64,000 nt of DNA from Burkholderiaceae bacterium (GCA_030695205.1 JAUYTN010000038.1:46052-110051), one strand, 5' to 3'. Positions 9,372 to 18,006 are shown, counted from the first letter of the stretch. Notes: generated by a model not told the origin, from the letters alone. Translations and numbers: made by a program.

Positions 9372-10490
9372 ATGACCGCCCTGCCCCCCATCAATTTACC
9401 CAGCGGTGCCGCACCTACCCAACCCACTCACTGGTTGGGCCGCCAGTTCGGCCTGCCCTTGCCCATCCTGCAAGCCCCGATGGCCGGCGCGCAGGACCAT
9501 GTGCTGGCGTTGGCCGTGGCACGGGCGGGCGGGCTGGGGGCCATCCCAGCGGCCATGCTGTCGCCCGCCGCACTGCGTACCGAGCTGGCTGCCTTTCGGG
9601 CTGGCAGCACCGCACCACTGAACGTGAATTTTTTCTGCCACACGCCACCTGCGCCCGACACCGCCGCCCAGGCGCGGTGGATGGGGGCCCTGCAACCGCA
9701 CTTCCAGGCGTGGGCAGTGGAGCCGGCTGCCATCGACAACGGCCCAGGCCGCCTGCCCTTTGCCGACGACGCGGCCGACCTGCTGGCCGAGTTCAAACCC
9801 GAGGTGGTGAGCTTTCACTTCGGCTTGCCCGCGCCGCGTCTGCTGGACAAGGTGCGTACCTGGGGAGCCAAGGTGATTGCCAGCGCCACCACCGTGGACG
9901 AAGCGCGGTGGCTACAAGACCACGGGGCCGACGCCATCATCGCCCAGGGCTTGGAAGCCGGGGGGCATCGCGGGCACTTTCTGGACCACGACCTGACGCG
10001 CCAGGCAGGCCTGTTTGCGCTGCTGCCGCTGGTGGCGCGCACTGTCAGCGTGCCGGTCATTGCAGCGGGTGGCGTGTCCACACCCCAGGCCGTGGCCGCG
10101 GCCCGCGCGTTGGGTGCGCATGCCGTGCAAGTGGGCACCGCCTACCTGCTCAGCCCGGAGGCCACCACGCGGGAGGTGCACCGCCAGGCGCTGCAAGGCC
10201 CCCACAGCCATCAAACCGCGCTGACCCGCCTGCTGACCGGCCGCCCCGCCCGGGGCATCTGGAACCAACTCATGCACGACCTCGGCCCCCTGGCCGACGT
10301 GGCACCGGCTTTTCCGCTGGCCACGGCTGCCCTGGCTCCGCTGCGTGCAGCCGCCGAACAGCAGGGCCAAAGCGATTTCTCGCCCCTGTGGGCCGGCCAG
10401 AGTGCGCCGCACTGCCAGGCCCTGCCCGCCGCAGACATCACCCGGCAACTGGCCAGCGGCTGGGCATTGACCTGCCCCTGTGGCAGTTAG
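9372..10490 (+). CDS. Nitronate monooxygenase (2-nitropropane dioxygenase family)
   Basis: 372-residue FMN-dependent TIM-barrel enzyme that oxidises alkyl nitronates. Visible: LPILQAPMAGAQD at the N terminus, the FMN/active-site segment AIIAQGLEAGGHRGHF, and the phosphate-binding IAAGGVSTPQ followed by GAHAVQVGTAYLL. It starts 7 nt after the preceding flavoprotein gene, so the two may be co-transcribed. ATG 9372 is the first start outside the upstream gene. Confidence 0.88.
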   Translation: MTALPPINLPSGAAPTQPTHWLGRQFGLPLPILQAPMAGAQDHVLALAVARAGGLGAIPAAMLSPAALRTELAAFRAGSTAPLNVNFFCHTPPAPDTAAQARWMGALQPHFQAWAVEPAAIDNGPGRLPFADDAADLLAEFKPEVVSFHFGLPAPRLLDKVRTWGAKVIASATTVDEARWLQDHGADAIIAQGLEAGGHRGHFLDHDLTRQAGLFALLPLVARTVSVPVIAAGGVSTPQAVAAARALGAHAVQVGTAYLLSPEATTREVHRQALQGPHSHQTALTRLLTGRPARGIWNQLMHDLGPLADVAPAFPLATAALAPLRAAAEQQGQSDFSPLWAGQSAPHCQALPAADITRQLASGWALTCPCGS

Positions 10491-10516
10491 CGCGGTACAG
10501 CTCGCGGCGAGAAAGC

Positions 10517-10522
10517 TATAAT
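10517..10522 (+). promoter_or_regulatory. Probable -10 box of the rpsU promoter
   Basis: A consensus TATAAT preceded by GC lies 131 nt before the rpsU start. The -35 region at suitable spacing (about 10494-10499) is a poor match, so the -10 is the main evidence. Confidence 0.5.
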
Positions 10523-10542
10523 CCATGGCTTTGCTGGCAAAA

Positions 10543-10573
10543 CCCCGTCGGCCTGATCAACTGATAGACGGGG
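10543..10573 (+). ncRNA. Stem-loop in the rpsU leader
   Basis: Perfect 7-bp inverted repeat CCCCGTC / GACGGGG with a 17-nt loop, just downstream of the predicted rpsU -10 box and ~80 nt before the start codon. No U-run follows, so it is not an evident terminator; it is a candidate structured leader or attenuator. Confidence 0.45.
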
Positions 10574-10652
10574 ACAATTGCTGACCCTTGGGTGTGAGGC
10601 CCGATCTTCCCCACACTTTCAACTCAGCGCATCCATGGAAATTTCTTAACTG

Positions 10653-10865
10653 ATGACAACCGTACGCGTTAAAGACAACGAACCCTTTGAAGTCGCACTG
10701 CGCCGCTTCAAACGCACCATTGAAAAACTGGGCCTGCTGACCGACCTGCGCGCCCGCGAGTTTTACGAAAAGCCCACCGCAGAGCGCAAGCGCAAGAAGG
10801 CAGCCGCCGTCAAGCGCCACTACAAGCGCGTTCGCAGCATGCAACTGCCCAAAAAGCTGTTCTAA
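10653..10865 (+). CDS. rpsU: 30S ribosomal protein S21
   Basis: 70-residue basic protein matching bacterial S21 along its whole length ([20 protein letters not shown] at the start, [14 protein letters not shown] towards the C terminus). It binds 16S rRNA on the small-subunit platform and helps in initiation. A leader hairpin precedes it and a strong terminator follows. In many relatives rpsU is next to yqeY; here lysR, lysA and hicAB lie between. Confidence 0.97.
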   Translation: MTTVRVKDNEPFEVALRRFKRTIEKLGLLTDLRAREFYEKPTAERKRKKAAAVKRHYKRVRSMQLPKKLF

Positions 10866-10909
10866 CTGCACCGACCACTCGGTTTCAGCACGGCTGAACC
10901 TGAGTACCG

Positions 10910-10940
10910 AAACCCGCCTTTGGGACGCCAAGGCGGGTTT
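10910..10940 (+). terminator. Rho-independent-type terminator after rpsU
   Basis: Perfect 11-bp inverted repeat AAACCCGCCTT / AAGGCGGGTTT with a 9-nt loop, 45 nt after the rpsU stop. It may serve both rpsU and the convergent LysR gene ending at 10981. Confidence 0.8.
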
Positions 10941-10980
10941 CGCCGTTTCTGGGCATCCTTTCGAAGATCCAGCCACTGGG

Positions 10981-11898
10981 TCAGCCAGTGGCCAGAACCA
11001 CCTCCAGGCGCCGCTGCCAGTCGTGCGCGGTGGCGTGCAGCGCCGCCACCAGTGCCGCACGCAACGGATGCTCCACCCGCCACTGCGGCCACACCAGGTG
11101 CACTTCAAACGCAATGGGTACCGCAAAGGGCCGCAGCACCAGGCCATCGGCCATGGCAAGTGCCGAGAGCGGGTTGACAAGCGCCACCCCCAGGCCAGAG
11201 CGCACCAGCGCGCACACCGAAGCGGCGCTGGCCGACTCCACCGCCCAGCGCCGCTGGACGCCCGCCGCCTGAAACACCCCGTCGATGCGCTGTCGGTATG
11301 GGTCGGCAGGCGACAGACTCACAAACGGCAGCCCTTCGAAGTCGGTCGGTATCAGCACCCGCCGCTGAGCCAGGGCATGCCCCATGGGCAGCACCACCAC
11401 TTCCTGGGTACGCACCAGCGGCTGGTGGCCACAGGCCTCGGGCGCGGATTCTTCGGTCAGGCCCAGGTCGTGGCGCTGGGCCGTGAGGGCCGCCCCCAGC
11501 TGGGGCGACTCCAGCGGCACCAGACCCACACTGGCCTCGGGTGCGTCCGCTGCAAACCGCGCCAATGCGTCGGGCACCAAGGCCTGCGACAGCGCGGGCA
11601 AGCAGGCCAGCGACAGCCGCCCCTGGCTGAAGCGCGCCAACGAGGCCGCATGGGCCGCAATCCGATCCAGCCCCACAAAACTCGCCTCCACCTCCTCCAG
11701 CAACGCCAAGGCACGGGCGGTGGGGCGCATGCGCCCTTTGACCCGGTCAAACAGCGCATAGCCCAGCACCTGCTCCATGCGCGCCAACTCGCGGCTGATG
11801 GTGGGCTGAGAGGTGTGCAGCACCTCGGCCGCCCGCGTGACCTGGCCCGACACCATGACGGCCCGAAATACCTCGATATGGCGGTGGGTGAGGTTCAT
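10981..11898 (-). CDS. lysR: LysR-family regulator, probably of lysA
   Basis: 305-residue LysR-type regulator. The N-terminal winged helix-turn-helix (MNLTHRHIEVFRAVMVSG then AAEVLHTSQPTISRELARME) is followed by a periplasmic-binding-protein-like effector domain. ATG 11898 is preferred to the upstream start at 11922 because family members begin right before this motif. It is divergent from lysA with only ~76 nt between start codons, as in the E. coli lysR-lysA pair, which strongly suggests control of lysA in response to diaminopimelate/lysine. The lysR symbol rests on that context. Confidence 0.8.
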   Translation of the reverse strand: MNLTHRHIEVFRAVMVSGQVTRAAEVLHTSQPTISRELARMEQVLGYALFDRVKGRMRPTARALALLEEVEASFVGLDRIAAHAASLARFSQGRLSLACLPALSQALVPDALARFAADAPEASVGLVPLESPQLGAALTAQRHDLGLTEESAPEACGHQPLVRTQEVVVLPMGHALAQRRVLIPTDFEGLPFVSLSPADPYRQRIDGVFQAAGVQRRWAVESASAASVCALVRSGLGVALVNPLSALAMADGLVLRPFAVPIAFEVHLVWPQWRVEHPLRAALVAALHATAHDWQRRLEVVLATG

Positions 11899-11974
11899 GG
11901 CATATCTGAAATGAATGATCAATCAACTCTAAAGCATTTTTCAGAATGATCCAATGCAGGCACACTGTCACCCT

Positions 11975-13273
11975 ATGACCACATCCGCCACCACCCTGTC
12001 CTCCACCCCGTTCAGCCCCGATACCCTGCGCCAACTCGCCCACACCCACGGCACACCGCTGTGGGTGTACGACGCCGACACCATCGTGGCGCGAATCGAA
12101 CAGCTCAAGTGCTTTGACACCATCCGCTTTGCCCAAAAGGCCAACTCCAACACCCATTTGCTGCGCCTGATGCGCGAGCACGGCGTGGTGGTCGATGCCG
12201 TGTCGTCCGGGGAAATCCAACGGGCGCTGGCCGCCGGTTTTACCGCTGCACCCAATGCCCAAGGGGCATCAGGCATCGTGTTCACCGCCGACCTGATCGA
12301 TGCGGCCACTCTGGAGTTGGTGGTGGCGCACGGCATTCCGGTCAACGCCGGCAGCATCGACATGCTGCACCAGCTGGGCCAGCGCAGCCCCGGCCATGAG
12401 GTGTGGCTGCGCATCAACCCCGGCTTCGGCCACGGCCACAGCAACAAAACCAACACGGGTGGCGAGCATTCCAAACACGGCATCTGGCACACCGAGCTGC
12501 CCGCCGCGCTGGCCGCCGTCGCGCACCACGGCCTGACGCTGGTGGGACTGCACATGCACATTGGCTCCGGCGTGGACTACAGCCACCTGCAAGAGGTGTG
12601 CAGCGCCATGGTCGATCTGGTCAAGACCTCGGGGGCCGATGTGCAGGCCATTTCCGCCGGGGGTGGCCTGTCGATCCCCTACACGCCAGGGGGCGACCGC
12701 ATCGACACCGCGCACTACTTCAGCCTGTGGGACGCAGCGCGCCAGGCCGTGGCGCAGCACCTGGGCCACGACGTGCACCTGGAAATTGAACCGGGCCGTT
12801 TTCTGGTGGCCGAGTCAGGCGTGCTGCTGAGCCAGGTGCGCGCCAGCAAACACCAGGGCAGCCAGCACTTTGTCCTGGTGGACGCCGGTTTTGGCGACCT
12901 GATGCGCCCAGCCATGTACGGCGCGCACCACGAAATGACCGTGCTGCCCGCCAGCGGCGAACTGCCCGCCGATGCCCCCACGTTCCCGAGTGTGGTGGCC
13001 GGGCCGCTGTGCGAAAGCGGCGACGTGTTCACTCAAGGCGAAGGCGGCGTGGTGCTGACCCGCGAACTGCCCCCGGCGAACATCAACGACCTTCTGGTGA
13101 TCCACGACACCGGTGCCTACGGTGCCAGCATGAGCAGCAACTACAACAGCCGCCCGCTGATTGCGGAGGTGCTGGTTGGCCCCAGCACCGCAGACGGCCA
13201 GCCCGGCACAGCCCGGCTGATTCGCCGCCGCCAGCGCATGGAAGAGCTGCTGGCGCTGGAACAGGGCTTGTGA
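11975..13273 (+). CDS. lysA: Diaminopimelate decarboxylase
   Basis: 432-residue PLP enzyme catalysing the last step of lysine synthesis (meso-DAP to lysine). The PLP lysine lies in FAQKANSN, the phosphate-binding glycine loop is SAGGGLSIPY, the second-subunit active-site motif is CESGD, and the C terminus has GAYGASMSSNYNSRP. ATG 11975 gives a start near the family's usual length; ATG 11954 would add seven residues. Divergent from its probable LysR regulator. Confidence 0.93.
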   Translation: MTTSATTLSSTPFSPDTLRQLAHTHGTPLWVYDADTIVARIEQLKCFDTIRFAQKANSNTHLLRLMREHGVVVDAVSSGEIQRALAAGFTAAPNAQGASGIVFTADLIDAATLELVVAHGIPVNAGSIDMLHQLGQRSPGHEVWLRINPGFGHGHSNKTNTGGEHSKHGIWHTELPAALAAVAHHGLTLVGLHMHIGSGVDYSHLQEVCSAMVDLVKTSGADVQAISAGGGLSIPYTPGGDRIDTAHYFSLWDAARQAVAQHLGHDVHLEIEPGRFLVAESGVLLSQVRASKHQGSQHFVLVDAGFGDLMRPAMYGAHHEMTVLPASGELPADAPTFPSVVAGPLCESGDVFTQGEGGVVLTRELPPANINDLLVIHDTGAYGASMSSNYNSRPLIAEVLVGPSTADGQPGTARLIRRRQRMEELLALEQGL

Positions 13274-13381
13274 CACTCGGTGCCGATGCTGGGTTGAATG
13301 ATCAACGGCATCTGCCAGGTGCGGTTTTCCGTGAAACGGATAAGCAACCGCTGTACACCAAGATGAGGCAGCTGCGCTACT

Positions 13382-13717
13382 TCAATGCGCATGGGACGCA
13401 CTCTGGATGACCTCGGTTGCCCATTGATTCAGGCTCTTGCCTGAGGCCTGGGCTGCCACGAGAGCCGCTCCATGGACTTCGGGCGGAACCCTCAGCATGA
13501 GCTTCCCAGACGCGGGCTTCTCAGGCTTTAGGCCTTGTTCCTTGCAATCGGCCAAGAAGTCCTCAATGGCATCGGCGAATGCCTTTTGGAGTTCACGCAC
13601 TGTTTCGCCATGGAAGCTGATCATGGCCCGCAATCCGAGAACACGACCGACAAAGATGTCGTCTCGCTCATCGAAGTCAATGCGGGCCGTATAACCTTTG
13701 TGGGTCATGGTGTTCAT
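13382..13717 (-). CDS. hicB: HicB-family antitoxin
   Basis: 111-residue antitoxin. The N-terminal half is the degenerate RNase-H-like HicB fold (GYTARIDFDERDDIFVGRV), and the C terminus is a ribbon-helix-helix DNA-binding domain (GKLMLRVPPEVH then ASGKSLNQWATEVI). Its ATG overlaps the hicA stop by 4 nt (ATGA), so the pair is translationally coupled with the toxin first. It neutralises HicA and should repress the operon through the palindrome at 14001-14021. Confidence 0.85.
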   Translation of the reverse strand: MNTMTHKGYTARIDFDERDDIFVGRVLGLRAMISFHGETVRELQKAFADAIEDFLADCKEQGLKPEKPASGKLMLRVPPEVHGAALVAAQASGKSLNQWATEVIQSASHAH

Positions 13718-13968
13718 GGTTTTACTCCTACTCGCTCCAGCAACTCCCGAGCCTCTTCGACCTGGTAGCGCTTGGCTTCTTTTCCTGGGTGGGGGCGGTG
13801 GCAGCGCCATTGCTCGCCATTGAGAAGGATCTTGACGCGAGAGCCTTCTCGCTCATGGACTTCGCCACCAAGCCCGACGATCAGTGCTTCAATGTCGGCA
13901 AAGACGATGGAAGGTGATGTGGGCTTGGTGAAAACAGCCTTCAGAGTTTTGCGTTGCTTGGTGTTCAC
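13714..13968 (-). CDS. hicA: HicA-family mRNA interferase toxin
   Basis: About 84 residues with the small dsRBD-like HicA fold: a GGEVHEREGSRVKI strand region and the HRPHPGKEAKRYQVEEARELL segment carrying the expected catalytic histidine. Family members cleave mRNA on ribosomes. GTG 13968 is the most likely start; TTG 13995 would add nine residues. Together with hicB it forms a complete type II module between lysA and yqeY. Confidence 0.78.
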   Translation of the reverse strand: MNTKQRKTLKAVFTKPTSPSIVFADIEALIVGLGGEVHEREGSRVKILLNGEQWRCHRPHPGKEAKRYQVEEARELLERVGVKP

Positions 13969-14000
13969 CAGACTGATGCTAGCAAAAAAATGCAATCAAT

Positions 14001-14021
14001 TGCAAGCAATTTATGCTTGCA
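14001..14021 (-). promoter_or_regulatory. Palindromic operator upstream of hicAB
   Basis: Perfect 8-bp inverted repeat TGCAAGCA / TGCTTGCA with a 5-bp centre, 33 nt before the hicA start, in an AT-rich patch. Position and symmetry fit a ribbon-helix-helix operator for HicB autoregulation. Confidence 0.6.
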
Positions 14022-14049
14022 TTTTTCCCATGTATTGGAGCTGCCTAAC

Positions 14050-14091
14050 AGCGGCGGGCTGTCAATTCCCTACACGCCAGGTGACGACTGA
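14050..14091 (+). pseudogene. Small lysA-like fragment
   Basis: Codes for SGGLSIPYTPGDD then a stop, matching the glycine-loop region of the intact lysA (about 12660-12697) at 30 of 36 nt. Most differences are in third codon positions, so it looks like a diverged lysA copy rather than chance. It lies between hicA and yqeY and is probably debris of a rearrangement. Confidence 0.6.
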
Positions 14092-14112
14092 TTGGCGGCT
14101 TTCGGATTCAGT

Positions 14113-14150
14113 GGGCAATCGCTCCTATGGGTCGCCTCCAGCGATTGCCC
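14113..14150 (+). repeat. Perfect inverted repeat upstream of yqeY
   Basis: 11-bp perfect arms GGGCAATCGCT / AGCGATTGCCC separated by 16 nt, ending ~50 nt before the yqeY start. No T-run follows. It could be a leader hairpin or the end of a small inserted element. Confidence 0.55.
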
Positions 14151-14198
14151 CCGGACCTGCGAGACAATCCACCCTTTGAATTCTCCAAAGAACACACC

Positions 14199-14660
14199 AT
14201 GAGCCTCAAAGCCCGAATCACCGAAGACATGAAAGCCGCCATGCGCGCCAAAGACAGCGAGCGCCTGGGCACCATCCGACTGCTGACCGCCGCCATGAAG
14301 CAAAAGGAAGTGGACGAGCGCGTGGAGCTGGACGACGCCATGGTGGTGGCGATTGTGGACAAACTCATCAAGCAGCGCAAAGACAGCGTGGAGGCCTACC
14401 TCAAGGCCGAGCGCCAGGACCTGGCCGACAAGGAAAGCGCCGAAATCACCGTGCTGCAGGCCTACCTGCCCGCACGCCTGTCGGCCGAAGAAATCACCGC
14501 TGGCGTGGCCACACTGGTGCAAAACCTGTCGGCCGAGCTGGGTCGCCCCCTGACGGGTGGCGACATGGGCAAGATCATGGGCGCCGCCAAAGCCCAGTTC
14601 AGCGGCAAGGCCGACATGGGCCAGGTGTCCGCCACCATCAAGGCGGCGCTGGCGGGTTGA
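14199..14660 (+). CDS. yqeY: GatB/YqeY domain protein
   Basis: 153-residue protein matching the YqeY family, which resembles the C-terminal tail domain of GatB and is thought to be tRNA-associated; the precise role is unknown. Seen: MSLKARITEDMKAAMRAKD at the N terminus, LPARLSAEEI in the middle, and GGDMGKIMGAAKAQFSGKAD at the C terminus. ATG 14199 excludes 24 upstream codons covering the inverted repeat. Confidence 0.9.
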   Translation: MSLKARITEDMKAAMRAKDSERLGTIRLLTAAMKQKEVDERVELDDAMVVAIVDKLIKQRKDSVEAYLKAERQDLADKESAEITVLQAYLPARLSAEEITAGVATLVQNLSAELGRPLTGGDMGKIMGAAKAQFSGKADMGQVSATIKAALAG

Positions 14661-14691
14661 GTCGGCCAGCAGACAAAAAAAGCGAAAAAAC

Positions 14692-14735
14692 AAGCCCCAG
14701 CGCTTATTGACGTTCAACAGTTTGCTACGTTAATA
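14692..14735 (+). repeat. Dispersed ~45-nt repeat, copy 4
   Basis: Pattern AAGCCCCAGCGCTTATTG ... TTTGCTACGTTAATAA, between the convergent yqeY and EamA genes. It abuts copy 5 in opposite orientation, so the pair makes a long imperfect inverted repeat that could act as a bidirectional terminator. Confidence 0.65.
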
Positions 14736-14782
14736 ATTAAATAGCAAACTACTTATAGCCGTCAAGCGCTCAAGGCATTTTT
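14736..14782 (-). repeat. Dispersed ~45-nt repeat, copy 5 (inverted against copy 4)
   Basis: On the minus strand reads AATGCCTTGAGCGCTTGACG ... TAGTTTGCTATTTAAT. Head-to-head with copy 4 between two converging genes. Confidence 0.65.
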
Positions 14783-14793
14783 GGCTTGAAATT

Positions 14794-15693
14794 TCAGCGC
14801 AACAGGATCACCGCGCCGCCCAGCACCGTCAGCACGGCCCCCGCCCAGGCACCCGGCGCAGGCTGGCGGCGGTACACCAGCCACAGCAGCGGCAGCACCA
14901 GCACCGGCGTCACGGACGACAGCACCGCCACCAGCCCGGCCTTGCCGCCTTGCAGCGCGGTAAGAATGAGCGTCATGCCCAGGCCCATGGCCAGCGCGGC
15001 ATTGAAGGCTGTGCGGCCCAGCATGGCCCAGGTCATGGGCTGGGCGCAGCGGGCAGTGCGCCAACCACTCAGCCACAGCAGGCTGTGGGCAGCCAGGGCC
15101 GTGGCCATGCGCACAGCCGAGGCAGCCACCGGGTCCACGGTGCCCGTGGCCATGAGCGGCTTGAGCATGAGCGTGGCCACCGCCTGGCACAGCGCGGCCA
15201 ACAGGCCCAGGGCTACCCCCACCCACAGCGGGCCTTTGACTTGCTCCCACACATGCACCTCGTCGCGGCGCTTGCCCCAGACGATGGCCATCATCACCCC
15301 CGCCACCAGCAGGCCACCACCCACCAGGGCTTGGCCCACAAAGGTTTCGCCCAGCCAAGCCCAAGCCAGCAGCGCCGAAAACAACGCATGGCAGGCAAAC
15401 AGCACGCCCGAGCGGCGGGGGCCCAGGCGGTTCATGCAGCCAAACAGGGCGCTGTCACCCAGGAAAATGCCCACCAAGCCCGACACCGCCAGCAGCCACA
15501 GGCCATCCACCGGCAAGCGCTGCCAGCCGCCCTGCCACCAGGCCAGCGTGCCCAGCAAGACCGAGGCAAACAGCATGCGCCAGCGCGAAAACGCCACCGC
15601 CCCCAGGTGGCTGGAGGCGGGGGCCGAGCTCAGACTGCCCAGCGCCCAGCAGGCAGCCGCGCCCACGGCCATCAGTTCATAGGCAACGGCCAT
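14794..15693 (-). CDS. EamA/DMT-family transporter
   Basis: 299-residue inner-membrane protein with about ten hydrophobic segments arranged as two EamA repeats, typical of drug/metabolite exporters. The N terminus (MAVAYELMAVGAAACWALGS) matches the first transmembrane helix of the family. The substrate cannot be read from the sequence. Convergent with yqeY. Confidence 0.85.
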   Translation of the reverse strand: MAVAYELMAVGAAACWALGSLSSAPASSHLGAVAFSRWRMLFASVLLGTLAWWQGGWQRLPVDGLWLLAVSGLVGIFLGDSALFGCMNRLGPRRSGVLFACHALFSALLAWAWLGETFVGQALVGGGLLVAGVMMAIVWGKRRDEVHVWEQVKGPLWVGVALGLLAALCQAVATLMLKPLMATGTVDPVAASAVRMATALAAHSLLWLSGWRTARCAQPMTWAMLGRTAFNAALAMGLGMTLILTALQGGKAGLVAVLSSVTPVLVLPLLWLVYRRQPAPGAWAGAVLTVLGGAVILLR

Positions 15694-15748
15694 GGTGGGG
15701 TGGGGTCAGGTCGGTGCCACTGGCCGGGTGCGTTCGGCCAGCGTCTGC

Positions 15749-17233
15749 TCAGTTGCCCGCGACCTTCATGCGGTTGATGAGGATGGAGCCCACGGTTTTG
15801 GCGCCGTAGGTGTAGGTGTCTGCCCCCACCGCCTCTATGCCCTTGAGCATGTCCTTGAGGTTGCCAGCGATGGTGATTTCTTCCACTGGGTAGGCAATCA
15901 CGCCGTTTTCTACCCAGTAGCCGGACGCACCGCGCGAGTAGTCGCCGGTGACGTAGTTCACGCCCTGACCCATCAGCTCCGTGACGAAGAGGCCAGTGCC
16001 CAGCTTGCGCAGCATGCCGGGCAGGTCGTCACCCGGCTGCGTCTGGCGGCTGCTGAGGGTGAGGTTGTGCGAGCCACCGGCGTTGCCAGTAGTTTTAAGC
16101 CCAAGCTTGCGGGCCGAGTAGCTGCCCAGAAAGTAGCCCTTGACGCGCCCTGCACTGACCACCTTGCGCTGCTGGGGTTTGACGCCCTCGCTGTCAAACG
16201 GCGAACTGCCTTTGCCTTTGGGAATGAACGGGTCGTCCACCACGTCGATGTGGCGCGGAAACACCCGCTTGCCCATGGAGTCCACCAGGAAGGTAGTTTT
16301 GCGGTAGAGCGCCCCGCCGCTGACGGCCTGCACAAACCCACCCAGCAGCCCGGCTGCCAGCGGCGACTCGAACAGCACCGGGCACTCGGTGGTGGCCAGC
16401 TTGCGGCCATTGAGGCGGGCCAGTGCGCGCTCGGCGGCGTAGCGGCCCACAGCCTGCGGGCTGGCCAGGTCGGCAGCGGCGCGCTGCGAGCTGTACCAGT
16501 GGTCGCGCTGCATCTTGGCGCCCTTGCCCGCTATGGGCGCCACCGACAGGCTGTGGCGCGAACTGGCATAGCCGCCCGCAAACACACCGGGCTGGCCACC
16601 CGCCACGTCAAACACCCCACCGCGCATGTGCGCCATAAAAAAGTGCGACTGCTGGGCCGAGACGCCCGCGCCCTCGCTGTTGGTGATTTTTTTGCTGGTG
16701 GCAAAGGCCGCTGCCTCGCACTCCTGGGCCAGCGCCAGCGCCTGCTCGGACGTGACGGCCCAGGGGTGGAAGAGGTCCAGGTCAGGCCAGTCGGTGGCCA
16801 CGTCTTCGGGGTCTGGCAGGCGGGCAAAGGGGTCTTCGGCGGTGAAGCGGGCAATGTCAAACGCGGCTTGCACCGTCTGGCGAATGGCGGCCAACGAAAA
16901 GTCGGAGGTGGAGGCGTTGCCTCGGCGGTCACCCACGTACACCGTCACGCCCAGCGACTTGTCGCGGTTGCGCTCCACGTTTTCGAGCTCGCCCTTGCGC
17001 ACCGACACGCTCAGGCCGCTGCCCTCGGAGGCTTCAGCCCCGGCGTCGGTGGCCCCCAGTTGCCTGGCGTGGGCCAGAGCGGCCTCCACCAGCGACTGAA
17101 AATGCGCACGGCTGTACTGAAACCCGGCATCGGGTTGGTTGCCTGTGGGACCGGCCGCTGCCACAGAGGCCGCCGCTGGGGTGGGGGTGCGTCGGGCCTG
17201 GGCCCGGGGCTTGGAGGGGGTGGTTGTGCTCAT
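15749..17233 (-). CDS. pmbA: Metalloprotease PmbA (TldE)
   Basis: 494-residue member of the TldD/PmbA family, whose heterodimer cleaves small unfolded peptides (microcin B17 leader, CcdA antitoxin in E. coli). Typical segments: SEGSGLSVSVRKGELENVE, RRGNASTSDFS, GVFDVAGGQPGVFAGGYASS (in part), and the C-terminal GASGYWVENG with EITIAGNLKDML. As normal for PmbA, no HExxH zinc site is seen; that belongs to TldD, absent from this window. ATG 17233 is chosen; the upstream extension to 17314 overlaps the promoter of divergent darP. Confidence 0.93.
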   Translation of the reverse strand: MSTTTPSKPRAQARRTPTPAAASVAAAGPTGNQPDAGFQYSRAHFQSLVEAALAHARQLGATDAGAEASEGSGLSVSVRKGELENVERNRDKSLGVTVYVGDRRGNASTSDFSLAAIRQTVQAAFDIARFTAEDPFARLPDPEDVATDWPDLDLFHPWAVTSEQALALAQECEAAAFATSKKITNSEGAGVSAQQSHFFMAHMRGGVFDVAGGQPGVFAGGYASSRHSLSVAPIAGKGAKMQRDHWYSSQRAAADLASPQAVGRYAAERALARLNGRKLATTECPVLFESPLAAGLLGGFVQAVSGGALYRKTTFLVDSMGKRVFPRHIDVVDDPFIPKGKGSSPFDSEGVKPQQRKVVSAGRVKGYFLGSYSARKLGLKTTGNAGGSHNLTLSSRQTQPGDDLPGMLRKLGTGLFVTELMGQGVNYVTGDYSRGASGYWVENGVIAYPVEEITIAGNLKDMLKGIEAVGADTYTYGAKTVGSILINRMKVAGN

Positions 17234-17325
17234 GTCGGCGACAATGATACTTTCGACCCCCAGCCCCGACAGCCCGCCCTGCCTTTGCCGCATGGGCGGC
17301 CAGCCGGGCACCACCTTCCCACCCC

Positions 17326-17985
17326 ATGTCCAGAAAACCCAAACGCGGCTACTACGTCAAAGGCCACTTCGTGGCCGAGGGCAGTGAACTCGACCTGGAG
17401 CTCAAAGCCGAGCTCAAGGGCACCACCGAGAAAAGCAAAACCGACCTCAAACGCGAGAGCGACCAGCTGCAAGACCTGGGCGAGCAGCTGCTGACCCTGC
17501 GAGCCGACCTGCTCAACGGCCTGGGCCTGAGCGACAAGCTCATGGACACCATCGCAGACGCCAAACGCATCACCAATTTCGAGGGGCGGCGGCGCCAGAT
17601 GCAGTTCATTGGCAAGCTCATGCGCCTGCTGGAACCCGAGACGCTGGCAGCGGCGCAAGCCGCGCTGGACTTTCAGCACAAAGGCAGCGCCGAAGACAAG
17701 CTCGCCCTGCACCAAGCCGAGCAGTGGCGCGACCGCCTGGTGGCCGACGACGCGGCGCTGACCGACTGGCTGGCGCTGGCGGCCCAGACCCCTGGCGCAG
17801 AGACCGACCCGCAGCACCTGCGTGCGCTCATTCGCCAGGCACGCAAAGACGCCCAGGCCACCCCCCAGCCGCCCGAGAGCCAGGGCACCGCCGTTCGCCA
17901 CGGCAAGGCCTACCGCGAGATTTTTCAAATCGTCAAAGCCACCCTGTCCACCACCGGCGAAGACCCGGACGCAGCAACGCACTGA
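17326..17985 (+). CDS. darP: Ribosome-associated protein DarP (YjgA)
   Basis: 219-residue DUF615 protein that associates with late 50S assembly intermediates. N-terminal half: EGSELDLELKAEL and SDKLMDTIADAKRITNFEGRRRQ in part (IADAKRITNFEGRRRQ), followed by QMQFIGKLMR, highly conserved in the family. Divergent from pmbA, as in E. coli, which supports both assignments. The C-terminal tail is longer and less conserved. Confidence 0.92.
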   Translation: MSRKPKRGYYVKGHFVAEGSELDLELKAELKGTTEKSKTDLKRESDQLQDLGEQLLTLRADLLNGLGLSDKLMDTIADAKRITNFEGRRRQMQFIGKLMRLLEPETLAAAQAALDFQHKGSAEDKLALHQAEQWRDRLVADDAALTDWLALAAQTPGAETDPQHLRALIRQARKDAQATPQPPESQGTAVRHGKAYREIFQIVKATLSTTGEDPDAATH

Positions 17986-18006
17986 CCCCTTTGCCACCAC
18001 CCGATC

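Noticed and set aside
15692..17494. 600-codon plus-strand frame across pmbA and darP
   Set aside because: Runs antisense through pmbA and out of frame into darP; no known domain, while both real genes are well conserved.
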